Assembly: GCA_029817715.1 (NCBI GenBank)
Contig: JARUPY010000154.1
Coordinates: forward strand, 1,949,501 to 2,013,500
DNA length: 64,000 nucleotides
Reading direction: 5' to 3'
Origin: Melastoma dodecandrum
Lineage: Eukaryota; Streptophyta; Magnoliopsida; Myrtales; Melastomataceae
Shown here: positions 20,467 to 33,095 of the stretch, piece by piece
Layout of the letters: every line of letters starts with the position of its first letter
How positions within the stretch are numbered: the first letter of the stretch is position 1
The notes under the pieces: model-generated
What the model was told of the DNA's origin: nothing
The model's input: only the letters and a program-made list of their open reading frames with translations
Databases searched by the model: none
Program-made: the position numbers and the translations under genes

Positions 20467-23400
20467 ATGGCGTCGACCGACGGTCTGGTCCCCATAACCA
20501 GGTCCTTCCTCGCCTCCTACTACGACAAGTACCCCTTCCCTCCCCTCCCCGGCGACGTCTCCGCCCTCTCTTCTCACATCCGATCCCTCTGCAACGACTT
20601 GCTCTCTCGTTTCCCTCCCACCGACGGTGCGTTTTTAGGACTCAGGTCTTTTTTCGCGACCACTCTCCCGTCGCCTAGAGGTTGTAGTTGGAGATAGGTT
20701 AATTCTTGTGTGACGTGAGTTGTGATGTGTTGGGATGATCTTGGTTTTGTGGAATTAGAGGAAAGAGAGATGTTGGAGCAGGCCGAGAGGAGTCCGCCCC
20801 ACAAGATCGACGAGAACATGTGGAAGAACAGAGAGATGATGGAGCAGATCGTTTTCATGCTGGAGAAATCTCGCTGGCCGTCATCTGTATGATCACACTT
20901 GGCGTCGAAGCTAGGTTTTTGCTGTCTTAACTGACATTTGTCTTTTTCTTTGCTTTTGCGGTTTTGTAGATCCAGCAGCAGTCCTGTCCAGAAGATGCCG
21001 AGTTGGCTGATCTGTTCAGTCAGCTTCAGGATAAGTTTCAGGAGACCTTGAATTTGTTGATCTCTTTCCAGGCTAGGAACTCCGACCGTGTCTTCAATAT
21101 AGGTCTTGCTTTCTGATCCCATATTGGGCCTTTGTTATCCATACGAATACTTAGTTGGCTCGCCGAATATAGAATACCAGAAAGTATTATTGATACATAA
21201 TGCATGATACGCCCCTGGTTCGCCAGACTATTCTATTTCTAATGTTTTAGGCCCACACTCTTGCTTAATAAGATTAAGAGTTCTTAATCATTTTTTTATT
21301 GCCTTTGCTGGCTCTCTGAAAGTGAAACATAGATGGCCTTGACTCTACTGGCCCTAGTACAATGTGATCCCAGTTTTGGTCGATGTCATCTGATCGTAAC
21401 GATTATGTTCACAAACATAATGCTTGAAAAATGGCCATGCCTTCTGGGAAAGGTTCTTGGAAGGGCCTTCCCCTGGTCTGAAAATATTGATAGGCATGTA
21501 AAGCTGCAAGTGTATGACTTGAGCTTTTCTTTAAAAAAAAAATTGATGAAGGTATATTGGAGTTACCTGTATAGATTGAAATATGAGTGAAGATGATTGT
21601 TAATGTATTGTAGCAAATTTGAGAAATTTTGTGTTGCTTTGATCCTTACTTTGGACTTTGGGGACGCAGAAATCAGCATTTGATTAGGTCATGAGTGGGA
21701 GTATTGCGGCATCTAGGAATGTTCATAAGTGTCCTTAACATCATTGTGTTTGTTTTGGTTACTTTGATTTGCTGAAGAATTCTTCTAATTACTTGCATAT
21801 TAGCTGTCACTTATTCTGCTTGTCCTTAGATTGGTTATAAACTTTCTCGCCTTGTATACAGTCATGACTTACCTGCCTCAAGACTTCCGTGGGACAATAA
21901 TTCGACAGCAACGAGAACGATCTGAGCGGAACAAGCAAGCCGAAGTGGATGCGCTGATAAATTCTGGTGCTAATATTCGTAGCAAATATGCTCTTCTGTG
22001 GAAACAGCAAATGGACAGGTGAGGTCACTAATGATTCTTTGCTTCTTCTGATGTGACTGAGCATTCATAATGATACTTGCAATTATAAAATGATTTATCA
22101 GGAGAAGACAGTTAGCTCAGCTTGGTTCTGCGACAGGTGTCTATAAAACCCTTGTGAAATACTTGGTAGGAGTTCCAGAGGTGCGACTCCTTCTCTTCCC
22201 CTGGCTTTTTTAATTTAACAGTTTGTTTACTTTTGTTCCTTTACATCACCTCCCTGTAAATCTGAATACTCTAAAAATAGTGCAGGTTTTGCTAGATTTT
22301 ATCAAGACAATAAACGACGATGATGGGTAAGCTCATTCTAATTAGCTCCTTTGTTCTATGTTATCTCTGTTAGTTCAGCTAACCGTACTTGGTCAGCATT
22401 CACATGTTCTTGTTTGTATTTTTTGGGTTTATCTAAGATATTTTGCCCTGGTAGGCCTATGGAAGAGCAGAGACACAGATATGGACCTCCTTTGTATAGC
22501 CTCACAACATTGGTTCTTTTTATTCAGCTCTACTTGTCTATATCTTTGGAGCGGTTTGAGAGTAAAAAATTGTGAGTTCATTTACTTTACTGTTGTTTCC
22601 AATGAATTGATTACAGTCTTAGTCAATTTCCGTCATAGCGGCTTTGATTTAATGCCTTCTCTATGTTATTTTTTTAAAATGTGCAGGAGTAGAGATGGTT
22701 TAGCAGATCTAGAGAAGGCGGCCAACATCTATACGTCTGAATTTGCAAGATTTATTACGTTCATGAGGTATTTTTAGTGTTGATTTCCTCCTATTCCAGT
22801 ACGATAGTCGTTTTTTTTTTTCTGTTATTTGTTATGGATGTATTTCGATCAAACTTCTACGCATGAAGAAAAGCACTGGAGGATATCAATACAGAAGGGA
22901 TCTTAAAACCATTTGTCATCCTTAAACAACTTGACCAACCAAGTTATCGATTGGATCAACATTCTTACCCGTTTCTTCCACAGTGAAGTGTTTGTAAATT
23001 CCCCATTCTTCATAACAGCAGAGGAGGCAGGAGCAATAGATGGAAGGTGCTTTTCTGTCTATATTGAGGTTCTCTTGGTGCTACTTATTGTCTTGTTAAT
23101 GTATTTATTATGTTTCTGTGTGCAGTAAAACTGATGACTTTAAAGAGATAAATATACCAGCTGGTAAAACTTATGAGGTTAGTATTATATATACTCCTTT
23201 TGTTTGATGGAGATTGTTATATTATTAGTAGTCTTGAATATGTCCAGACATCTTGCCTGTAAGTTTAGGTGGTAGATAGTATCTGTCATTACTGCCCCAG
23301 TTTACATCATTCCACCTTGCGTTGTTGAACATACAAGTCGAAGTCCTCTGCGCACTAGGGATGCATAATTGATTAAGATATTGCTAATGTTTGCTGAAAA

Positions 23401-26369
23401 GGAAGGAGTATTCTATTTATTAGAAAGTACCTGTTCGTTGTGACAGAGTAAATTTTTACTTTTTTTGAGAACTTAGAGATTCCCAAGCTAGCTCAAAGGG
23501 CAGCTATGGCTCGAAAAACTGTTTTACTTTGATATCCTCAACAATTAGTCCTTTGTCCAGTTCATGAGTTTGTTGTAAAGCTTGCGAGTTTGAACTAATT
23601 TAAAAATGGTGAAAAATAAGTCTTGCTATCCTTTTGTCGAGTTGATAAAGTTGATAGGAAGACAATTGAAAAGAAGATTTTCACTTTTCTTTTTCTTTTT
23701 TGATGTTGGAGACAATCTTCAGTGATTATTGAGTTCGCACTTCATAGGATCATATTTTAGATGATAACATGATATCTGAGTCTAGTCTTAATCTTGCAAA
23801 AGGCTGATAATTGTGCTAGGATCTCCCCCACTCATTTGCTAGTTGTACACCTCTGGCAAGTTCCAACCATCGATGAAGCTGATCAATTACTTACAATTCA
23901 GAAAAGATTACAGAATCCTATTCCTGCCACCTACAAAGCCTCCAGCTTTTACTCGGGGATAGCTTAATCGTTTCTGGCGCAATTCTGATGTATGCCACAG
24001 CTAATCTACCTTCTGATCTGGGATCCCAAAATCGGCTATAGAATCCCTCTTCAACTTTAAATCACAAAAAATTCTCCCAATTCAGCATTGGCATTTCACC
24101 TTTCTTGTTTATCCTTTACTTTTTGTCCCCTTCAACGTAAACTGTATCCAACTTAGGAATGAAACTTCACTTTTCCCTAAAAACTGTGAATTCGAGTCAC
24201 AATTTTGATGATGCCCGATATCTCTGTAAGGTCGAGTATAATAACTTGGTCATTTTCAATTTGCAATCTTAATTTTTTCTGTCAGGTCATTAGTTCAAAA
24301 AGAGAAGCTGAGGGGTGATTTTGCATCCATTAGTATAACATAGTCAACCAAACTTTCTCTCTACGCCTACAATCCAGAGTGAACTTTGTTATATTCCCAG
24401 AGAGCATTGTCATTATGTTCATGCAATCCCAATTTATGAAATCTGATTAACAAATGCTGATGATGCAATTGTAATCATTAGCATGCCCATGAACTTTATC
24501 ATTATCTGGTAACTAGCTGGTATCACAATGTGGATCACTCGCTGGGAACTTGGGAATTTTCTGTGGATTGACAGTTGCAATAACTGTACCCTTTGGAATA
24601 GTCTTTCTCTTGTTGATTTTGTTCATGGATCCTTAATTTTTAAATTTTCTTGCCTTTTTTCTGTGGATGCTTAATTTCGTAAACCAGCTTCATTCATGAA
24701 ATTTTAGGTGTCATTGAATGTGGATGCGCTAAACTCTTATATTGCATGGGACTTCTCATTAACACAGACCAAGCTCAATCTGGTATGTCTTTTTACTCGT
24801 CTCGCAATAATTTTGTTGAATTTGTTTTTTGGACGAACTCCTAGCATGCATTCATTTTGCCTCTGATATTGGATATATGTAGTGATAAGGAATCTAGGAG
24901 ATTTGTATTTTCTAGGAAGGCTGTCCCAAAACAATAAATAAAATAAAAAGAAAGAAAGAAGTTCTGCAGAATCAGCGCAATTTGTTTACCATCCTGTCTA
25001 AGGCTGTACCTCGCCTTCGTTAGTTAGCAATACTAGTTACTTGCATTGGTGGTTGGATATTTGTCTCACTGGTCGATGATGTCAAAAGTTGGTCTTCCCT
25101 GATGAAAAGCATCTACTGGTTGTTAGTAATTGATATGTTTATAAGAAAATTGTCGAGTAAAGTAAATACCCAGGGCCACATTTCAATGTGTTCGGTGTTG
25201 AATTTTAATTTTCATATGGTTCTGCTTGAAATCCCTACACACTTTATACATCTCCTGGTTCAGACATTAATCTTGTGTATTTCTTATGATTAGCCGACAA
25301 TGGTTCAAAATGTTCTATTGATCTCCACTAATGTTGACCTTAGCCTTTTTTTTGGTGTTTTGATCTGAATTTGTTTTGGCAGGATATCGGATTCAGTGTT
25401 GAGTGCATAAATGAATCAGGGGAAAAAACTGTGAGTGTGGGAAATATGTCACCCTGCTTACATATGTTCTATTGGAGTGGGAAATATGTCACCCTGCTTA
25501 CATATGTTCTATTGGACTCTGGAAATAATTGTCCTGTTCTTGCTCCCTTTTGTTTCATGATTTTTTTTAATATCATTTCTAAGATTTTGTATATTTCACT
25601 CATTTTCGTTCGTTTTCCTTTGCTGACGAGGTGTTTTAGTTAATTTTGCCGTACCGTCGGTACGAGTCTGATCAAGTGAGTATGATTTTCTTCCACACCC
25701 TTTCCTTAATTTCAATGTTCCATTTATCCCCACTTGGAGGTGGCTCTTGGTATTAATTATATCTCAGCAGGGAAACTTTTGCACTTGCGTGGCTGGAAAC
25801 TACAAACTGATCTGGGACAACTCGTACTCAAATTTCTTCAAAAAGGTAGGTCGAGCTGGTCTGAGGCCTCCTTTGATGATAATGGCTAGTACCTATTTGC
25901 CAATAGTTAGCTTTATGTTCCCATGTCAGTTTGGTATCATTTATTAGTGCCAAGGCTACTGGTGGAGTTTCTTGTGCAAGACTGAGTGTACTTTAGTTTT
26001 ATAAGTTGATGCGCTTACAGTCACATGGATGTTTTTACTGTTATTGTTGCATCAGGATACAGTTATAAGTTCAGCAATGTCTTCTTAATTTGCATGTTGT
26101 GGTTCGATTAATCTAGAGACAAAGTCATAAAGTAGAGCTTCGTCATCTAGGGCTCAGTTACTTAGGTCTGGGGACAGCGAGGAGTAAAACACAACAGATG
26201 GATCTTATTCTTCAGTTGACTAATTTGGTTGTTTGTTGTCATTTATGTCGATCACGAGCCATTTGTTTTGTACCGTATTTTATAGGCCCTGCGTTTCAAG
26301 GTGGACTGCATACCTCCTGTTGTCGAACCGATTCCGTCGGTCGAATCCGAGGAGAAGAACGGGGATTGA
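20467..26369 (+). CDS. GOLD-domain protein, 15 exons, function unknown
   Basis: Exons: 20467-20626, 20759-20886, 20970-21102, 21862-22018, 22102-22180, 22286-22326, 22455-22571, 22687-22767, 22984-23046, 23126-23177, 24708-24782, 25383-25430, 25640-25675, 25771-25845, 26286-26369. All introns are GT-AG and phases agree, giving 442 residues. The N-terminus reads MASTDGLVPITRSFLASYYD. A basic helical region (GTIIRQQRERSERNKQAEVD) and RYGPPLYSLTTLVLFIQLYL follow. The C-terminal ~110 residues look like a GOLD beta-sandwich: IPAGKTYEVSLNVDALNSYI, NLDIGFSVECINESGEKT, LILPYRRYESDQGNF, and the hallmark AGNYKLIWDNSYSNFFKK. GOLD domains act in Golgi and secretory traffic (p24 proteins, ACBD3). I recall uncharacterised plant proteins with this layout; the exact role is unknown. 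Intron 10 is about 1.5 kb. Confidence 0.85.
25437..25516 (+). repeat. Perfect 40-bp tandem duplication in an intron
   Basis: The 40 bases at 25437-25476 (starting GTGGGAAATATG) are repeated exactly at 25477-25516, inside the intron after exon 12 of the GOLD-domain gene. Identity suggests a recent duplication or an assembly stutter. Confidence 0.9.
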
Positions 26370-29300
26370 GGATGGTTCTCCACCCATGCAAAGATTTCCT
26401 TGTGTGTGTGTGATTCCATCATTGCTAACTGATCAACCCCACCCTATTGTTGTATTGGGGTAGGGTGATTTCTCCCCTGGAAAATGGTCCACGTGATCAC
26501 GAACTATTCGATCATCAACCTCAAGCGGTCTGTTTGGTGTATATTTTTTATTTTATTTTTGTATGGAATGTCGACGTCTGTGTAGTTCAATTTTCCAATG
26601 GACTGCAGAACGTTTTTACACCCCGTCGTCGGAGGATGGATGGATGATCGCAATGTAAGTTGAAGAGGAGCTTTATGAAAAAAAAAAAAAGCTTAGAACA
26701 ACTAATCGATGATTGGAATAGTTTGGGGGACTCAATAATGAACATAGTATAGTCCTGAAATGAAAACTATCCAAAAAGTTTCCAAAGCAGTGTTACAGTT
26801 AAAGAAGAATATCCACAACATCATCCAACATGATCGATGTCCGTTGCAATCTGCAAGCGCAAAAGATGAAGGAAAAAGGAACGGATACATCTCAAACTCA
26901 GCCAAAGCAAATGGGAAGGTCCCCTTCACATCTACCTCTATATAATTATTAATTAAAGAGCTGTGGATCATCGAAGGACAACGAGAGGATGACCATGTGA
27001 CAGGATAATACTTCGAAACGACATCAACAACACGAAACATGGCGCGAGAGGACAAACGCCTGCTGTTAACCAGAGCAAGGCCAAAGTGCTAAACCCAAAG
27101 CCTTTATTCCCCCACCCCATGTGCTCCTCCTCCCCCTCCTTCAAAATACAGACACAGTCTGGCTAATCAAATCGAGCAAGTGTGAAGTTATGCATCTGCT
27201 AAAACTAATGCAGGAGTCGGTGCGGGCACGAACAAAACTAATGATCGCATGGCTAGCTTTGCTCGACCGGTCTCCCAGTTATGGCAGCACGGCAAAAGAT
27301 ACATACAACCAAATAACCTTGGATGTTGTTGTCCTCTGCATGATTTTGAGACTCCTTCGTCTTCTTTGGGTTTATGTAACTAATATTGTTTATCGGATAG
27401 CGCATAATTGCAGCATTATCACAACTTTGCGAGTTGTAATATTATTACAACCTTTCCACTTTTTCACCTCCCATCTTTTGTGCCAACAAAATGGACAGGA
27501 ACATGGTGGACGATGATTTGGACACTTGGACAAGACCTCGTCATTGTCTTCCCGTTAGGGAGAAAGAAATCAGTGTCCCCATCACCGAGATCTCCCCACC
27601 TCCGTTTTCTTTTTGGCCACTGGGTTACAAAGCTAGTCGGAATAATAGCCCCCTGTTTACCGGTGCACGCACCGCAACTTGAAAATAAACCCCTCTTGCA
27701 CGAGCATCCGTTCGACAACCCGGCCTACATATTTTGGAATATTTTTGTTTTTTGCATCTGTATATCAAAAACAAAGACAAAGGAAACAAAAAAAAAAAAA
27801 AGATTCTAACTCCATGGGAAAGTGACAAACGAGAGGGAAATGGACCCCCGCCCGCCCACTGTTTTTTTTCTTTTGGTTTGTAATATTCATACATTCTACT
27901 CTCTCAAACTGGGGAGATGTTTGGTGGTATGTCAGTCAGTCCCAGCGAGTGTTTGCTTTCACCCTTAAAAGAAGCCAAAATGAAAATTCTCTCTGGGTTT
28001 TGGCTTGTGACGGGAGAAAGGAAACTACACAATTCTCCTGTCGCGTTTTCGTTATTGTATCCTAATGATTTGGGGACGTAAAAATTATCACGATTTCATA
28101 ATCGCCTATCAGGTCACAACAATTCCATATTGTTCCTCCTATCCCTTTTTGTCTTCTTAAAATTTATTTTTTAAAATAGAATAATATTCGGAGGATAAAT
28201 TTTTAAGTTAACACGAGAGGTAGTCGTGGGGAGTGGATTTGATTGACATCACTGCTAAGACAATCATCGTATCGGATGATACCATGTTTTATTTTTTTTG
28301 AAAGGAATGAAAACCTTCTCCTTTTCCACAGCTTGTTTTTACTCAGTTATGCCCATAATAGAACTATACCACTGCCGGACTATGCTGTCTGTCGTTTGGC
28401 CGCACATTCCACCCGCTGCCGCCGCCGCCAACAACAATGGTATATTCGAGTCAGGTGCCGCGTTTCGGCGCATAGTGAAGTACTAGGCAAATGTCTCTGC
28501 GCTGTTCGACCTCGCCTAGGCTTGGAGAAAACCAGAAAGGGAAATCGGGTTGATTGATCCCTTAACGAAGATTAAACGGCAAATTTTGTACTCACCCCCC
28601 GGTGACTTTGTCATGGATTCGGCCTGGACTTCCATGGCCGGACAACTCGACCCTGCTCACGTCGTCTACTAAATGTTATCTTATTTACATATGCGTGAAA
28701 CAGTTGGCGGATCTTGATTCGTGAAAGTAAACCCTAGCGAGTCATGACGCTCAGGCTATATCACATCGATTGCAATCGACATGTTGTATCACTTGGGAGA
28801 ACCCTAAGAAACAGGGAAAGAAAAGAGACGTTGTCCTCTCTACATCCACGACAACTTCAAGACAGGGAGTCGGCACGGCCAAGGTCGACGACGACGTAAA
28901 CCTTGTTCGGCAGTCATTGAGCACTGGGCGATTGTGCCAGGCCAAAATCACAAGCGATTCAAGTGGTTATATTCGAATCCCGTCCTTTCAACGGTTCGAC
29001 GACTCGGTTAAAAAAAAAAACAAGCATACAAACATCTATCCATCCATCTTAGTGTTACGCGAAGAAGAAGAAGAAGAAGAAGCTGGTTTTTCTTTTATTT
29101 CCTTTATATAATGTTTTTGGTTTCATTTTTAGCAAGAAGCGACAGAGATAGGAAAGGACGTGAGCTGTACACAAACCAAAGTAAAGATTAAAAGACACCA
29201 TTGGAATGAGCTCTTCTCCTCCTAATCCCACGTAACCTTCCCCCCCGTTCAAGTGGCAAAGCCCCGAGTTGAGTCAAACCCCCAAAGAAAGGCTACCCCT

Positions 29301-31014
29301 ACTGCCTTTTGCCTTTTGCCTTTTGCCTTTGAGTATTAGAATTTTCTTTTCTTTTTCATAAATAATGTCCAGTACATTTTATCGAAAAACTTCATTTTCT
29401 CTTTTAAAAAAGAAATTATTTCCCTCTCTCACTCTGTTCGTGTTTGGTGTGTATTTGTTTAATACATACTTTCTGTGATAGATCCAAAAGAAAAAACCAC
29501 GGGAAAAACGGAGGGGAAATATGTCAAAAGACTGCAACTTAGTGATGCGTGCAAGGGGGGGGGGGTTTACTTAATAATTTTTTATTTTATTCTTGTAGTA
29601 ACCCGTTTTGACTTGGACGTAACATGTTGTCCTGTCCTGTCCTGTCCTGCCCTTTTTGCACTTGGGAGGAGGAGGAGGAGGGGGTGGGGACCTCCTTAAT
29701 TTTTTTTTTTTTTTTTTTTTACTTTTTAAAATATAAAATAAAATAAAAAACAGAAACAAAACTCCTATTATTTGGGAGTAGGAGTAGTACCCCTGTCGTC
29801 GCGCATTGCATTTGTTGTAGGTGAAGGCGGGGAAATGGTGGGGGGGCGTTGGACTCTCCTTTTCATCGGGGGGTTGGACTTATGATTCATTCATTTATGG
29901 TGGCATTCATTTTACTCATCTAACACTCTCCTCCTACTACCACTACCACTATAGCCCCTGCTTGCAACCCCCCCGACATTCAATGTCTGTCGCTCAAATT
30001 TGCCTCGTAAGTGCTCCATCGACGACATATTTAATAGTGCTCAAATTTCCACATGCCACGAATCAATGTTGTTTTTGTCCTTACCCCCCACGAAACCCTA
30101 CATAAAAAAATGAATTCTAACCCGTGTGAGTTTTGTTACTAAATTTTGTAAGATTCTTTTTAGCCTAAGTGCATCAAACTCTAGCTTAGTCGATTTTTCA
30201 TCCGTTGTTTGATGGAATGGTGAGATGCTTGTGCGGGCGGCTCCGAGGGACAAGGATATCGATTCAGGGGAAGTCCGATGAATGAATGAATAAAAAAGAA
30301 AAGAAAGAAAATGGAAAAAAATTGGAGGGAGAATGGTAAATGAATGAATAAAAAATGCATGAAATTTGATAATATATAAGGAAAGTTTATTGAGGTTTTT
30401 AGGAGATTGGGTGGGTTCGGAGGTCCTGTTTTGAGGACAAGGTCAAGCGCTCCACGACAAAATTGCTACTGCCCACATCATATTCAAAACCCCCCCCGGA
30501 CACCTCTCGAGTGACATCAATTGTGTTTCGGTCCCAAAAATCTCAAAAGTTATGTCCCTGAACGAGGATGAGTACATGGCTAAACTCAAGCTTAAGGAAT
30601 CGCTTGTTTACATCTACCAACCCATCTAGGTGAATGGATGCGGTTTGAAGGTATATGTATGTTAGAAATACTTCAAATTTAGTTGAGATACGAGTGAAAA
30701 GATGGAAGCGACTTAACACGAACGAAGACACGTCCAGAATTTTAGAAAATAATTGAGATTTATATATTAGGATTGTCAATTCCAATTATTCATGCGAATA
30801 CTTTTATAGTTTACTTACTTTTGTGCTTTCTCCGAGTGAAACCTTCAAGGTCAAGGGTTGTTTATTTTAACTATTAACTCTGAATAAACACTGTATTTTT
30901 TACACTTTTATATAATGTTTCATGTCTTGAATCAAATCCTGAGTCCGTATTTGTTCGCCGAATATTAACGTATGCGAGTCTCAAAATTGTTACCGGATTT
31001 ATTATCTTACATAA
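26370..31014. other. 4.6-kb gene-poor region with simple repeats
   Basis: No gene is supportable. Simple repeats seen: GAA units at about 29063-29080, four TGCCTTT-type heptamers at about 29302-29332, TGTCC-type pentamers at about 29627-29650, and a T run at about 29700-29720. Several polypurine and polypyrimidine tracts occur. Open frames are short and show no family signature. Confidence 0.45.
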
Positions 31015-32130
31015 TTAGTCGTAATAAGTAATAATAACAGGAGGAGGAAAATTGAGAGGATACACAAAAGAAATGACGTAGAATGGGGAAATAGTTTCTT
31101 CTTTATTGGTTTCGATCGAAGGTATAAAATACTTCTTACAAGGCCCTCTATTTATAGTATAACTAAATGAAACGTCTCGGTAGAAGAAGGGTCTCGGTAT
31201 ATGAAACGTCTTGGTAGATGAAGAGTCTCGGCAGTTACTATTCGGAATCATAATTGACATACAATAATTATTAAAAGCCTTGGAAGTAAATTCACCGGCA
31301 TTATCAAGACGAATACATCTTACTGGATAATCCGGGAAATGAGCTCGTAATTTGATAATTTAAGCAAGCAATCTTGCAAATGCTTGATTACGAGTTTACA
31401 ATAAACACACATGTGACCATCTTGTTGATGCGTCACTTAATACCATAAAGTATTTGAATGGTCCATATGGCGGATGAATAGGCCCACATGTATCACCTGT
31501 ATTTTTCCAAGAAATTTTAAAGGTTCAACCCTGATTTTCGATGGTGATGGCCTAGCCTAATCATCAACTTCCCTTGGGAACAAGCGGCACAAGAAAATTC
31601 ATTAGGGAGAAAAATCTTCTCGTTTCTCAATGAATGCCCACACGAATGATTAATTATTCTTTGCATCACTATAGCTCCACGATATCCCAATCGATCATGC
31701 CATGCAATAAAATTATTTTGATCGACAAACTTTTGGTTTGTAACATGTACTTTGCCAACACTTATATTTGTGAAATATAGTCCAGAGGAAACTGCGGGTA
31801 GTTTTTCTAATATACATTTCTTACCTTAGATGATATTTGTAATACACAAATATTCTTTTTCATTTTCATTTGAAGTCTTAATGTGATTTCCATTTCTGTT
31901 GATATATTTAAAACTTAATAAATTTCTTTAAGACTTAGCGGAACATAGCGCATTATCGATACGGATATTTGTTTATCTGGACAATAAGATATTTCCTCTT
32001 CCGGAGCTCTCAGTAATTTTCGTACTTTCAGATATCGTTGACACTTGTTTTGTTCATTGCCAAGATGGTAAAGAATTTCTTGCTTTTCAAAATAGTATGC
32101 GTTAATGTGCTATCAACGAGACAAGTGCAT
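31015..32130 (-). mobile_element. Truncated Ty1-copia retrotransposon
   Basis: Reading the minus strand from about 32130 downward gives, with stops and shifts, the order of a copia polyprotein. First CLVDSTLTHTIL (protease active-site region, DS[T/A]), then KLPAVSSGLYFTNISVGKVH, then the GAG pre-integrase core FIAWHDRLGYRGAIVMQRII and LPNEFSCAACSQGK. Then come the integrase catalytic pieces RNQAFARLL, LRAHFPDYPVRCIRLDNAGE and FNNYCMSI. Sequence after CMSI (below about 31245) switches to LTR-like DNA with CTATAAATAG near 31147 and AATAAAG near 31100. Reverse transcriptase and RNase H are absent, so an internal deletion joined integrase to LTR. The element is dead. Confidence 0.8.
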
Positions 32131-33095
32131 TTTTCATTGGTGGAGGATTCGCTTCCGGGAAGCTCCATTTTGCTGACTAATTACACAGTATCCTGTCCTT
32201 CTGGGATCGAGAAAATCGAGGATTCTCTTATGAGAATCGAGTATCCGCTTCTGGGAAATGATGATTCACTTATAGGAATTGATGATGGATGATCCGCTTC
32301 TAGAGATGCTTCTGAGAATCGTGAATCCACTTCGGGGGATCTAGATTTGATACGAATAAACTTTTCAAAAAATATAATAAAAATATTGAAATAACATGTA
32401 GGATACTATTTATAAACTTCCACGAAATCGCTGATTTAGCGCCCTTTTCATCCGAAAAGTACCGACGGTCACTGTGTCGTAATGACATTCAGAGTTACTC
32501 GTAATAAATTAGTTTGGATGAACGAAGGAAACAGGGAAGAAAGATTTGGTAGCAAAACACAAATAATAAATCAGTCAATCGCACGTGGCCGAGGAGGTGG
32601 TGATGGAACAAACCACTTCCCTCATTTTCTCATCATAAACAAAAGTCGTCGTTTTTGCTCTATTATTTTTTTTTTAATCTACGAAGAAATGAAATAAATA
32701 ATTACAACCTTTTTAGGGAATACAAACAATGAAACTAAAACGAAATGGTTTGGTTTGGAGGGAAAAAGATAAATAATATCTTTCCTCCCTATAAGAAAGA
32801 AATACCACATCCACATGACATGTCTCTCTTTCTCCATCCTTTTTACCTCCTCCCCACGCCCTCTGTCTTTGGGTCGCCCCCCACCTCCTCCTCCCATCCA
32901 TTTTTATTAGCTGCACTTGGCCATGGCAGGCACACTCCCTCCTCCTCCTCCTCCTCCATAAGCGGACGCTTCACTAAACTCCATCTCCATCTTCCTTCAA
33001 CTACTCCCTCCCTCCCTCCCCCTCCCTGTCAGATTAAACAACACCAAACCAAACCCATCCCACTCCTCCTCTTCTTGTTTGCGTGTCTCATTTCC
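32131..33095. promoter_or_regulatory. SCARECROW upstream region
   Basis: About 1 kb with no gene. The final 250 bases are CT-rich (many CTCC repeats at 32845-33020) and likely include the SCARECROW 5' UTR and core promoter. An AT-rich part lies at 32640-32790. Confidence 0.4.

Noticed and set aside
28960..29010. TTCGAATCCCG string like a tRNA T-loop
   Set aside because: No cloverleaf could be built around it; the acceptor, D and anticodon arms are missing.
32745..33095. Upstream extension of the SCARECROW frame
   Set aside because: The frame is open by chance through CT-rich DNA. The family N-terminus fits ATG 33096, and the extension encodes low-complexity residues.
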